NCBI GenBank assembly: GCA_020912385.1
Contig: CP087221.1
Span: 930,001 to 994,000, forward strand
Direction of reading: 5' to 3'
DNA length: 64,000 nt
From: Neofusicoccum parvum
Taxonomy: Eukaryota > Ascomycota > Dothideomycetes > Botryosphaeriales > Botryosphaeriaceae
The stretch's first letter is position 1. Every line of letters starts with the position of its first letter. The notes beneath the pieces are model-generated. The model saw only the letters and a list, made by a program, of their open reading frames with translations. It was not told the DNA's origin and did not search any database. The position numbers and the translations under genes were made by a program. This document shows, in pieces, positions 30,845 through 41,700 of this stretch.

Positions 30845-32669
30845 ATGGACCAACCTGAGACATGCAGCCCAAACGATGATGATAAGTGGGCATGGCAGGA
30901 GAAGGCTGTCCTCTCATTTGGTAAAACTGCATTACCCCGTCTCGTGCAAGAGCTAATAGTCTACAGATGGCGGTGGAGTGAGAGGCTACGCATCTCTCTT
31001 GGTTCTCCAAGCTTTGATGGATGAAATCAAGAAAGAAGAAATGAATCACCCGGATGGACCCCACACATCGAGCTTCCAGTTACCAGAACTCTCCAATTCG
31101 CCAAGCCCTGCCATAGTGGATGGCCAGGCTCAGAGATTGAAAACGCCAGCCATAGACCCTTTAAATGTCAGAACACCATCTTGGAGGGCTGGCGAGCTAC
31201 GAAGTAGACCAAAGTCCTTGGAAAAGACCAAAGCTCCCTCAAAAACCGCAGAAAATGAGGGTTGCTACCTCGCCTGCCACTATTTCGACTACATCTTTGG
31301 CACAAGCACAGGAGGGTAAGCAATTTATCGGCTCAATATCATCACCATTCCTCAGATTGATATTATATCAGACTCAACTCCATAATGCTCGGTCGTCTTC
31401 GGATGGATGTACAAACTTGTATCCAGATGTACCCGGAGATGGTGAGGAAAATATTCGGCAGCCCGAGACTCACAAGTTTGAAAGGGATCATTAGGTCTAA
31501 ACATGATCCTGCGCACCTCGAGAATCAGGTCAAACAATTAGTGAAGCAGAGGATGCCAAAAGATGTTCAAAAACACAATACAGACAGCACAAAATTTCAA
31601 AGATATCCTTCGCCGCCAGATCTTTGCAGAACGTATGTAATCCAATATGTTTCATCTCAAACTCAATCTGACGCTACTTAATTTGCTCTGCAGTGTTGTT
31701 ATCTCGAAGGAGATTCAGGAAAATGACACTGTAGAAACCGAAAGCCCGTACCGATTTAGATTGTATGACCATCACGTACGTCGAAAGGGAGATCATCTGA
31801 CTTCTAATTACGGCCAAGCGAACGATGTGGCTGTTTGGGAGGCAGCTCGAGCCACCTCAGCGGCTCTGCCTTACTTGAAGCTGATCAAGATAGGAGAGCA
31901 CAAGTACAGCGATGGAGGGCTGCTATACAATAACCCCACGATGGAAGCGTACGAAGAGGTCTGTTCAAAAGAAGGGGCCTATCCCTTTCCGTTTGCCCTT
32001 CTGGTCAGCATCGGCACAGGGATGAAACCTGGAGACTCGAAAGAGGAATGCCCAGCGAGGAAACGACAAGCAGTCAAAGGGCTCGCAAAATTTGTGAAAA
32101 GCCATCCTTTCCAAGCCCTGAGACATCCAAAAGACACCATATCGAATGTGGTCAAGAGACACCCACTTGTCAAGGCAGGCAGACGCGCCTTATCGGCCAT
32201 CACGAACAGTGAGCTGGTTCACAGAGAGGTCGAAAAGAAGATGAGAGAGAACCACCGCATTGGTGATTATTACCGCTGGAATGTCAACTCTGATGTCGGC
32301 ATCCTGAAACTGGATGAATGGAAACCAGACAAAGGGACGGAGAAAGGTACTCAAAAGACCATCGAGGAAAGTGTCAAAATCTTTCTTGACGAGCATAGGG
32401 GCAGTCTCGTCGCATGTGCTGGGCAGCTAGTCAACCTGAGGAGAGCTCGAATACTTTATGATCACCAGCGCTGGAAACGATATACCCAGTGCGTGGAGTT
32501 TGGTTGCCCGATCTGTCAAGCTGCATTCACCGCAAGGCCACATTTCGAAGACTTGAGAGCACACGTGCGTTTGCAACACCCTCAAGAGGCCCCGGCCGAC
32601 CTGGATTCATTGATACGCTGGGCCGAACCTTACGAGTTGAAGCCGTTGTTCCCTGGAGGTCCCTTCTGA
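30845..32669 (+). CDS. Patatin-like phospholipase with C-terminal C2H2-like motif
   Basis: A 553-residue patatin-family lipid acyl hydrolase. Exons are 30845-30920, 30967-31315, 31372-31632 and 31694-32669; introns are 46, 56 and 61 nt. Splicing at 30920/30967 restores the oxyanion motif DGGGVRGY (about residue 27). The nucleophile motif FGTSTGG lies near residue 140 at the next exon end, and the catalytic Asp is in YSDGGLLYNN near residue 300. So Ser-Asp dyad and oxyanion loop are complete. After the catalytic domain there is a helical region, then CPICQAAFTARPHFEDLRAH ... LQH, a Cys2His2-like motif at about residues 500-525. No ankyrin, WD or NB-ARC domain is present, and no signal peptide or membrane segment. 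The start is the first in-frame ATG. The substrate is presumably phospholipid; fungal patatins sometimes act downstream of NLR-like receptors. Confidence 0.85.
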
Positions 32670-32845
32670 TCTATCTTCAGTCTCTGTGAAACGGAAAATT
32701 CTCATTTTACTTTGTTCATATTCCCTGGAATTAGAGTACTATCCTCACAACTGTTAATTTTTACTCCCGAGAAACGAGTAATACCGAGACTATTCCCCAT
32801 AATGAACCATTCAACACATTTCCATTCCCTCTGTGACAGCTCTCT

Positions 32846-34029
32846 CTATCTCTCCACAGTCTCATCATACTTCTTGTATATCATGTCAAACAGCTTCAGA
32901 TCCTGCATCGCATCCTCTGGCGTCGTCTTGATGCTCTTTCCCTCCGTGAAGCACGCATGCATCTCCTGCAACTCCGCCGTGTACGCGTCCTCATACGACG
33001 ACAGCACCTCTCTGCTCTGAACCTCACCGTGCTCATTCAGCTCATCCACCTTAACCCTGATCGCCAACCCCTTGACATACGGCGAATCATACCTAATCTC
33101 CACCCTCTTGTTCATCCCATAAATCGCCAGATGCGCATCAAACACCGGCACCGCATCAATCCCACTCTCATACACCACCGCAAACGGCCTCCCATCACCC
33201 TCATTCCTGTACCTCAAAATCGCCGAGTAGAACGGATGATTCGCGGTCACGCCCTCCACGCTCTCCGGGAAACCCAGCACCTCCCTCATCAACGAGACGT
33301 CATGGCTCCCCAAGCTCCCGAGAAACCGACACATGCGCTCGCGCTCGGGCGTGACCACCCTCCCCGCAAACGCCTCGCCCAGCAGCTCCCGCAGCAACGC
33401 CTCCCTCTCCTTCCCCGCCTGCGCCGGCACGTCCCCCGCGCCCCCGAGCTGGAAGGCGCCGGACTGGTCGACGAACGGCTTGTTCGGGCCGCTGAAGTCG
33501 CGGACGCGGGCGTGCAGGACGGGGCCCAGGGCGCGCAGCTCGCGCTTGAAGGCGTGCGCGAAGCTGGGGGCGTAGCGGCGCATGTAGCCGACGAAGGCCC
33601 TGCCGCCGCCGGCCGCCGCGTCGGCGACGACGATGCGCTGCGCGGCCGGCAGCGAGAGCGTCAGCGGCTTCTCGATGAAGACGCGCTTGCCGGCCTGCAG
33701 CGCGGCGACGGCGTGGCGCGCGTGGAACTCGTCCGACGTCAGGATGAAGACCACGTCGACGGCGGCGGAGCCGTACACGGCGGCGGGGTCGGTGGTGTGG
33801 TGCGGGATGTGGAATTTGGCGGCGCAGTGGGCGGCGGCGGCGGCGGAGATGTCGCAGACGGCGGTGACGGAGTAGAGGTGCGAGAGGAGGGAGAGGACGG
33901 GCAGGTGGATGACCTGCGAGGACCGTTGGTGGTTGGCGGGAGCTGGTGGGGGAGAGCAGGGTGTGGACCTACCTGGGCCACCTCGCCGGCGCCGATGATG
34001 CCGACGCGAAGCTTCTGGGGAGACGACAT
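32846..34029 (-). CDS. Gfo/Idh/MocA family oxidoreductase
   Basis: A 374-residue NAD(P)-dependent oxidoreductase. Exons are 33973-34029 and 32846-33913 with a 59-nt intron. The N-terminal Rossmann motif reads VGIIGAGEVAQ and the intron falls just after it. Other family signs are FILTSDEFHARHAV, the EKPLTLSLP motif with the catalytic-region Lys, and MRRYAPSF. The C-terminal alpha/beta domain runs to the end. The family oxidises or reduces sugars, inositols and related polyols; a specific substrate cannot be assigned. The 5' half is very GC-rich. It is convergent with the patatin gene (176 bp between stops) and codirectional with the transporter upstream. Confidence 0.87.
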
Positions 34030-34322
34030 GGCTGCACTAGCTGCCCCGTCAATTGATGTTTTCGTTGCATGTCGGCGGCGCTTCTGAAGAGGTGAAGTGT
34101 CAGAGCTGGTGCTGCGTCATGGTGGGGCAGTGCGGGGCTGTCATGTGGCCTGGGGCATCAAACCGCCAATGCCATCTCGGACTTTGTGAGTAGTAGTATT
34201 GATGCATGATGATGCTCTATCGCGTGTCTAAATCATACCCCCATGCAATTGGTACGGGCAGTGCCGTATGCAGCGTTCATTACATTATCCACCCCCGTCT
34301 ATACAAACGCCTTTTCTCAAAA

Positions 34323-35931
34323 TCAACGTCCCTCCAACCTGAGCCTGTCCAAAGCCCGTCCCTCATCTCTCCTCGCAACGAGGAACCAGGCGCTAGCAAC
34401 CCAGCAGAAGCTGACGCCGAGCCAGCTGTGCACCGGCATCTTGAACTTGTTCAAGCACATAAGCTGGAACGCACCCCTCGGCACACTAATAAAACTGACC
34501 GTCAGCGGGCTTGTCGCCTTGGTCAGCAGCAGCGTGCTCGAGAAGACGGCCCACGCGCCAATGCCACCGCAGACGGTCAGGAACCAGAAGAACGGCACGT
34601 CGAGGAAGTAGCAGTTGTGGTGGATATTGCCGAGCTCGCCGGACAGCACCACGATCGGCGTGATGAGGATCAGGGTGAGGAGCGACGTGTAGTGCAGCGT
34701 GCGCCAGTACGCGCGCGTCTCCTCCCGGCTACCCGAGATGGACTCGTCGGCGCCAGGGGTCGAGGTGAAGCCGGTCAAAACGTCGCCCTGGGGGGCCATG
34801 TCGTTGACCAGATTCCGGTAGGTGCGGAGCAGGAGGATGGGGTAGATGGAGACAAAGAGTGAGGAGAAGACGCCAGCCACGATGCTCTCCCATGTAACAC
34901 GCACACCAGGGCGGATGCAGGCCACGAGCAGGCTGAATGCGGCTGTGAGAGAGGAAGACTGCGTCGACACCGAATTGGCCGAGACGGAGGACCGGGAAGA
35001 GCTGGACGCAAGAAGCAGAGCAATCGGGACCACGCCAATGCGGGCAAGCGTGTACGTCTCCTGGGCAGAGTACCTACAAATCAGTCAGCAGCCGTCCCCT
35101 CCACACAAACTTCCAGCACCTACGCAAAGGAGATGTTGCTCAGCACGACCTTGGCCAAGTACACGACCGCCAACGGAACGGCGTGCTTCGCAACCGGCCA
35201 CTCAAACTCGAAAATGCCACCCCCAGCAATCCCCCCGCTCCCGCTCCCAGCCAGTCGCAGCAGCCCAGCCAGCACCCCATGGCTCTTCGCCGGGCCCCTA
35301 AACCCTTGCCCCGTCGACAACGGCGCCGCGGGCGCCACCACACCCCCCAACCCCAGTCTCTGCAGCGGCCGCGACAGCAGCCTCGTCAGGCCCGCGAACC
35401 CAATCAGCAAGACATGCTCAATCACCAGCTGTATCCAGGTCATCGTCAACGGGTAAGGAAACTTGTACACGCCCGCTGCACACGCATTAGCCGCGCCGCC
35501 TCCAAACCAGGCCCGCACCACCGAGGAGACGACCTACTCAGCAAGATGAAGCGGTTCATCAGCAGCAACCCGAACGCGCAGCCGGCGACCCAGAGCACCA
35601 GCAGGCCCACGTACACCTGCCAGCCGGCCCAGGTGCCGAAGAAGAAGTTGCCGAGCCCGCCGCTGCGCAGCAGCACGCGCCGCCACGACGAAGAAGAGGC
35701 CGTCGCGCTCCCGCCCGTGCCGATGTCGGCCGCCACCAGCGGCCGCACCAGCGACCCCGGCGAGTAGTCGTCGTCCTCCTCGTCCTCGGACGCGGCGGCG
35801 CTGGTGCGGCTGCGCGGGTACGGCGACGGCGTGCGCGACGAGAGGTCGACGAGCGGCACGCCCGGCGCGAGCTCCGACGCCGAGCCCGCGGACGTGGTGC
35901 GCAGGTGCGTGGAGGATTGCGAGGGCTCCAT
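34323..35931 (-). CDS. DMT/TPT-type nucleotide-sugar or phosphate translocator
   Basis: A 498-residue multi-helix transporter of the triose-phosphate/nucleotide-sugar translocator group. Exons are 35538-35931, 35124-35475 and 34323-35073; introns are 62 and 50 nt. A roughly 100-residue Ser/acidic cytosolic N-tail is followed by about ten hydrophobic segments. Family signs are TGVYKFPYPLTMTW after the first helix, KVVLSNISFAYSAQETYTLARI (restored by splicing) and, near the end, FISVPRGAFQLMC. Likely located in Golgi or ER membrane. The ATG at 35931 (MEPSQSS) is preferred over an in-frame ATG at 36231, because the extra 100 residues are low-complexity Arg/Pro-rich and lie in the probable leader. 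The substrate is unknown. Confidence 0.82.
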
Positions 35932-36483
35932 TGCGGTGGGCGGTTGCGCGTCGGGGAGGGGAGGGAGGGGTGGTTGTTTGGGTATATATTTTTTGGCGGC
36001 CGATCCTTCAGGGCGTCTGCGACATGCCTCGGGCGGTGAGGGTTGCGGTGGGACAGAGGCTGTGGGGCTCGAGTAGGTCCTGGCCGCGGAGGATTGGAGA
36101 GGAGGCGGGTCGGCCGTGGCTGTGTGGAGGGAGGAGACGCGTCGGCGGTGCGCGGCGGCGGCAGGGAGACGTGGAGGGTTGGTGCAGCTCTTGCGGCTGC
36201 TCCTTGGGGTCCACAAAATTCGGCGAGTCATGCGGCCTTGGCGGATCGACAGGGTCTATCCCTTTACAGGAAATTCGTGCTCGGCGGTCATCTTTCCGGA
36301 CCGCTCACTCGCACACGCAGACCGTCGGTATGGAAGCTCACAGTTAAGTAATGGACTCCGAACACATCTACAGCTATGTAGGTAACAGATCAAAGAAACG
36401 GCAATCGAATGCGCTGGCAATTCCATTACCTCTAACAGATTAATATTAACATTACGGACACAACACCACGCAACATCTTCTCT
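35932..36483. promoter_or_regulatory. Intergenic region between laccase and translocator
   Basis: About 550 bp on which both neighbours read in the minus direction, so it contains the translocator promoter and the laccase 3' flank is at its right end. GC-rich, no recognised element. Confidence 0.4.
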
Positions 36484-38744
36484 TTACACGCCAGAGTCCG
36501 CGGTTGACAGTCCTCGCCCGCTCGCCCACGTGTCCCATGCTTTGCAGTTCTCTTTAAGCTGAGATCCGCCGTCATTCCATGTGTCGGTGATCTGGTCCTG
36601 CAGCTCAACCACCTGCGCCGCGAGACCCATGGCGCTGTGCCAACCCACATGGCAGTGCATCAGCCACGCACCCGGGTTGTCGGCTTTCCAGGCGCCCACC
36701 ACGTAGCCATTGCCTGGCATGAGGACTGTGTCACGACGTGACGGGTTCTGAAGTCGCAGAGGGACGCCGGGGTTGTAGCGACCGGTGCCTGTGGCGAGGA
36801 TGAAGAAGTCCTGGAAATTTGGTCAGCCGATACTATTGGCAGTGAGGGTTGAGACTGATAACTTACGTGACCGTGGAGGTGAAGAGGGTGCGGTAGGGCA
36901 ATAGCGCTCTCAACAACAATGTACACCCATTCCCCGGCGTTCGGGGCGTGAATGATGAGGTCCCCGCTGTAGTTGGGAGGCTCGCCGCTGTCGAGGATGC
37001 CGAGCACAGTGGGATCATCCCACTTCGCGGTGAAGGTGTTGCCAGAGATGGCCCACCTGTAGATGTTGTTGGGCTGCTCGATCGTCACGTCGCCGTAGAA
37101 CGTGACGTCCGGCTCCGAAACATCGAAAGGCACGATTGGCACATGTAGTGAGTGGTTCTCGTCCGTGCATTCGGTCGTGTAGTTCTGGGGCACGGTCGTT
37201 GGCGTGCCGCCGCCTGCTCCCTCGTAGCTGAAGATAGCTTTGATGTCAAGAGCCTGCTTGACACCTGCGCAGGTATTCTGGTTGTCGGATCTCATCCAGT
37301 AGTCGCCGACTTCTTGGTCGGCATGCACAATTACATCATAGCGTTCGCCTTGCGATCGTCAGCTGAGCTGTTGCCTGGTCCTCAAGACAGCTTACTTACC
37401 GATATTAACATTAAGAATACTGGTATCGTACGGGACAATGGGCGTGAAATCGGTCGAGATGACCGTGAAAGAGTGCCCTGATGCTTCAGTCAGCAATTGA
37501 ACTCGGCGTTTCCCCCGCGTCAAGATCATCTTACCGTCAATATGGAACTTGAAGGTTGACTGAATAGAAACGTTGATCACCCGAAGCAGGTATGATTTTC
37601 CCTTTGTGACCTTCATCGTGAAACGCTCTCCCGTTTGGTTGTAGGACCCATCCCTTCCCCACGTGTTCTTGCCGTTGATGAGGCCATTGTCCATAACACG
37701 AGCCCCGCCATTGTGTCCGGGTGTCGCGTCCTGGGCAAGATGGTATTGGGAGTCGACAGTCCAATGGCTCCAGTCCTGAAGCATGATGTGGCCGGCGTCG
37801 ATGTCATACTGCCTCTCCGGGCTGCTGGGACCGTGGATCACGACCGGGCCGAAGACACCCTCCCAGGTCTGGATGGCGAAGTGCGAGTGGTACCACGATG
37901 ACCCGTAAGACTCAGCGACCCAGGTGTAGGTCATCGACTCACCAGGTGGGATCGGGCATTGGGTTACCGACGGAACACCATCGTACTGGTTGGTGTAGTT
38001 CTGCCGCACACCATGGAAGTGGATCGTGGTTCCGTTGTCTTGCATCCTGTTGATGACCGTGACTTTAACCGTGTCGCCCCAGTTGGCTTCGATCAACGGT
38101 CCCGGCATCTGGCCGTTTACGAGCAGGGCGATCCTGGGAATTCCGTCGGGCGCTACCGTTGTATTCGTAATCTCCAGGGTGTATTCAACGGTCCTGCAGG
38201 TCTTGGGCACATGCTTGTAGTAGTCGGTGTGGATGTCGTAGCCACAGAACTGATCGTCTCCAGGTTGTCCCTCGCAGCGAACGCAGGAATCCGTCGGCGG
38301 CGATGTAGGTTGCGCCACTGCGCTTGATGTGGCGGAAGACGGAGGAGCATACTCCTGTCGTTCCTGAAGTTCTGTGCCACACTTGCCGAGGCCAGCCCTG
38401 CACCCGCTGCCACAATAGGGGTCTGTCGAACCGCAGTATCCGTATTCGCTGCAGCATTCGCCGAATGTCGAACCCTTGCAGGTGTATCCGAGGGCGCCGC
38501 CGCAAGTCCCGTCTTGAGACACAGTGCCTTCGGTACTCTCGCAAACACCAAAGTCCAATTGACAGCCTGTACCGCAGTAGTCGGTGGTGGCTCCGCAAAA
38601 GCCGTCTTTGCTGCAGCAGTTCCCGAACATGGAGCTCATGCACGTAAGGCCAGATTCTCCCCCGCATAGTCCGTCGGTAGACACCACCGCACGGCCCTGG
38701 ACAAGACCGGCTATGCACACGACGAGCCAATCAGACAGCCTCAT
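36484..38744 (-). CDS. Asco-type laccase with two N-terminal chitin-binding domains
   Basis: A secreted 698-residue multicopper oxidase. Exons are 37535-38744, 37400-37477, 36867-37348 and 36484-36810; introns are 57, 51 and 56 nt. A signal peptide (MRLSDWLVVCIAGLVQG) is followed by two hevein-like CBM18 domains (about residues 25-70 and 78-120), each with eight Cys and the CCS-x-x-G-x-CG core, then a Ser/Thr/Pro linker. The oxidase has all four copper motifs: IHFHG, WYHSHF, HPLHLHGH (completed at a splice junction) and HCHVGWHSAMGL, with Leu at the axial type-1 position. The protein ends in ADSGV, matching the DSGL/I/V C-terminal plug of ascomycete laccases. The first intron is a multiple of three and open; removing it restores HIDGHSFTVIS. 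Likely role: oxidising phenols at chitin-containing surfaces, such as its own cell wall or insect or fungal material (inference). Confidence 0.9.
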
Positions 38745-41700
38745 GGCGATGTCTGATCCTCGGGGAGGCTGGAGGGGGTTGAGGCAGTAGGGATTAAAAT
38801 AGACAAGAACGGAAACTATTGAACAGCCAGGACAAGGGAACAACGAGCGGGAGTATGACGGAGGAGATGGGGCTGAAGTCGTCCTTGGGTTCAAAAAACT
38901 GCGAGAAAGGCTCAAGCACTTGTATATGAGATGAAGCCATCTGCCCACCTGCGTGAAGCCGCCAGCCCTGTCGCTTCTTGGCCAGAGCTCCCAAGGATAC
39001 CAAGTGACCGCAGCGCCGTGCAGCCGTCATCAGCGTGCCCTTGACAGGATCGATAGATTGAATTTGGCAGTCTAAGAAGCAACCTGATCATTGCCAGACT
39101 CAGCAGGCGCAGCGAGATGACATGTGGAGCTGCCATGTTCGAAGCCACCGCTACTGCAGCACGGTTGCCGTTCTCAGCTGGTCGCCGCCGGGACTGCAGG
39201 CTGCCATTGGTCCGACATACGAGGAGGAACGTGTAGGAGAGGCTCAAACGCTGAGACAGTGTCTGTCGACCGGAATGCGGGCTGCGGGCTGAAGGCGCGA
39301 GCCGGGATGGTGCGCTAGCGCGTGCTGGGATGTTCGGGATGCTGGCGGGGACCCGGAGATCGTCCAAGACCAAAAGATGAATTAAAGCTGCTGATATTTC
39401 TTGGGTGTTGGTTAGGCGAAAGCCGTATTTCTTCGATTCGACTGCTAGAAGCCCGGGAAAGGGTAAGTCCAGCCTGCCAAGAGCGGTACATGTCCGGTCG
39501 TATACACCGGCCTGATTGAGCTGGCAGGTCACTGACTCCAAAGACAGTCTGACCGCCGCATGCGCGAGCTGGCAAGGCGACGGCGCATTCTGTTGATTTT
39601 GCAGGCACTAGCCGTGTCGTTGGGTTTGCATCAGGCAGGCGTGTTGTGCATGCTGGACCTTGTCCTCGCAATTCCAGGCGCATACAAGCACCGGCCGCCT
39701 GAAAAGCAACCACCTTATCTTGGATGTTTGTGTAGCCGTTGACGACACGCATACGGCTGGCTGGCCCGTGGCGCATGACTGGCCCAGGCTCGACCTCGGT
39801 GCAAACGGCCGTTGCGAGGCAAAAGCAGCGCCGGGCTGAGCAGCGCCAGAGGCGTCTCCTGGCAGCGCGCCAAGAAAGAAGTACCACAGAACCGGCTGTT
39901 GAGCGCACGCAGAACGGGGCAATGCTAGCGGTGGCGGCACCGCTCATGAATCAGCACGCAGAGATATTGAGCCTGTCAGCCTTGGATGGCTTGACCCCTA
40001 TATTCGCGCCTGTCAGGAAAGTGTGATGATCACGTCAAGAGCTAGGTCGAGGCGCGGTTTGCTGACCGCAAGGCTCTCAGGTCAGAACGTCGGGCTTCAG
40101 CAGCGGTGGCCCCAGAAGGGCGCCACCGAGTGACGTGGAAAACGGAAGCCGTGACGGCGTGGAGGAAGCCGAAGTTGGAATTTGCCGTCATGCAACTAGT
40201 GGGTGTTGCACGCAGACTATCAAAGGACAAGCTTAAACCTACCTCCACAGTGCTCGGCGGACAAGCCACGATCTGGAAGGGCTCGAGGGGAGCCAGGCGC
40301 GCGTGCATGAAGCCTCGTGCGGGGAGAAACCGCCGGAATCTGCACGGAAAAAGCAGTAGGGCTGTTCGGACGAGGTGCTGGATGGCGTCTCTCTGGGAGG
40401 TGAGTGACAGCTTGGCTGCTTGACGCCAGGCCGGTGAGCTCCAGGCGATTGGTGCCCTGCAGCAGAGGCAGGGTGCAGAAATTCTCGGATAGCCGGCGAC
40501 CTCATGACCAGGCTGATGACGGGCGTCAGGCAGATAAGCTCAGCGGCGCGGCGCACGATGGAACGAGGAGGAGGAAGCGAAGGAAGAGGGCGATGGCGCG
40601 CTGAATCAGCGGCCACCGGCTGCGCTAGCCCGCTTGCGGCCAGCCCTCCGCGCCGCGCCCGCGCCCGTTCGCTGCTCCAACACGCCCAAACCATCACCAC
40701 CATCGTCTGCCTCCGTCTCCACCAACCCCGGAGAATCCCACGCTGCCGCCGTCCCGCCCGCGGGCTCCGCCCCGTCGCCACCAGGACGCCGCTGCCAGAC
40801 TGGCGTCCACTCTCTGCTCCCGAGAACCGGCGATCACAACACGTCCCGCCTACCACGTCCCCGGTGACTTTTGTCTCTCCTGAACTCGCGTATTTTTGGA
40901 ACCGCGTGATTTTTCCGCCCTCCGCATCCTGCCGCTCCTCTGGGCCTCGTGGAGCTCGCGCTCTCCGGACTAGCCCACGTTACATGCCGCTTTCTGCCTC
41001 GAGCAACTGCACTGCGTCTGCACGCTTCATGCATTTCCACCTGTCGCGTCTCCTTCGACAGAGCCACCGGCATTCCGTGTGCTGGACTCTGCTCCGTCAA
41101 GCCGCGGGCTTCATGTGAAACTGCAGCAGATCAAGATCGGTGTTTGGCCGCTGGAGAAACGACTCAAAACACTCCAGACCACCGATTTTCCTGATTGCAG
41201 ACTCAGCTCCTCACAGTGGTGACTGGGGTAGTCAATATGTTTCGGTTGCACAACCTCTGAGTGGAGCAGCAGGGCCAACATGTTACGCCACAGCAGCTCC
41301 CCGCCTCTCTGGATCTCCCGCCAGGCCGTCCCGTGCGCAGATCCCGCTTTCCCGCCGGAGACTAAAGCATCTCGAATTTCACAGCATTCTTTTTATCTCT
41401 TGCAAGACCTTTGTGCGCCTGGATCGGGGCCATGAAGGCTTCTCGCAGCAACTCGGCATTCCTAATTCGAAAGGTCAGCACTCTGACTCCGTGAGGTGAG
41501 CTTCCTGAGTCTTTGACGCGCTCTGACGACACATCATGTGGTAGACATCCAAGAGAAGAAGCAAGTAAGCCAGAGTCATCACAAGGCCAGGCCCCATGCT
41601 TGTGCGACCCCTTACCCGGAGCGAGCCGCAGGGCAGCGTTGGCGACAGCCGGGCGCCCGCGTGGATCTGCGCATCGGAATCTTTGAAACAATTACAGTGC

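Noticed and set aside
32957..34087. Long plus-strand open frame (376 codons)
   Set aside because: Antisense shadow of the GC-rich Gfo/Idh/MocA gene; Arg/Asp-rich with no domain.
39315..39947. Minus-strand open frame of 210 codons in the gene-poor region
   Set aside because: Cys/Arg/Ala-rich, overlapped by equally open frames on the other strand, no splice partners and no motif.
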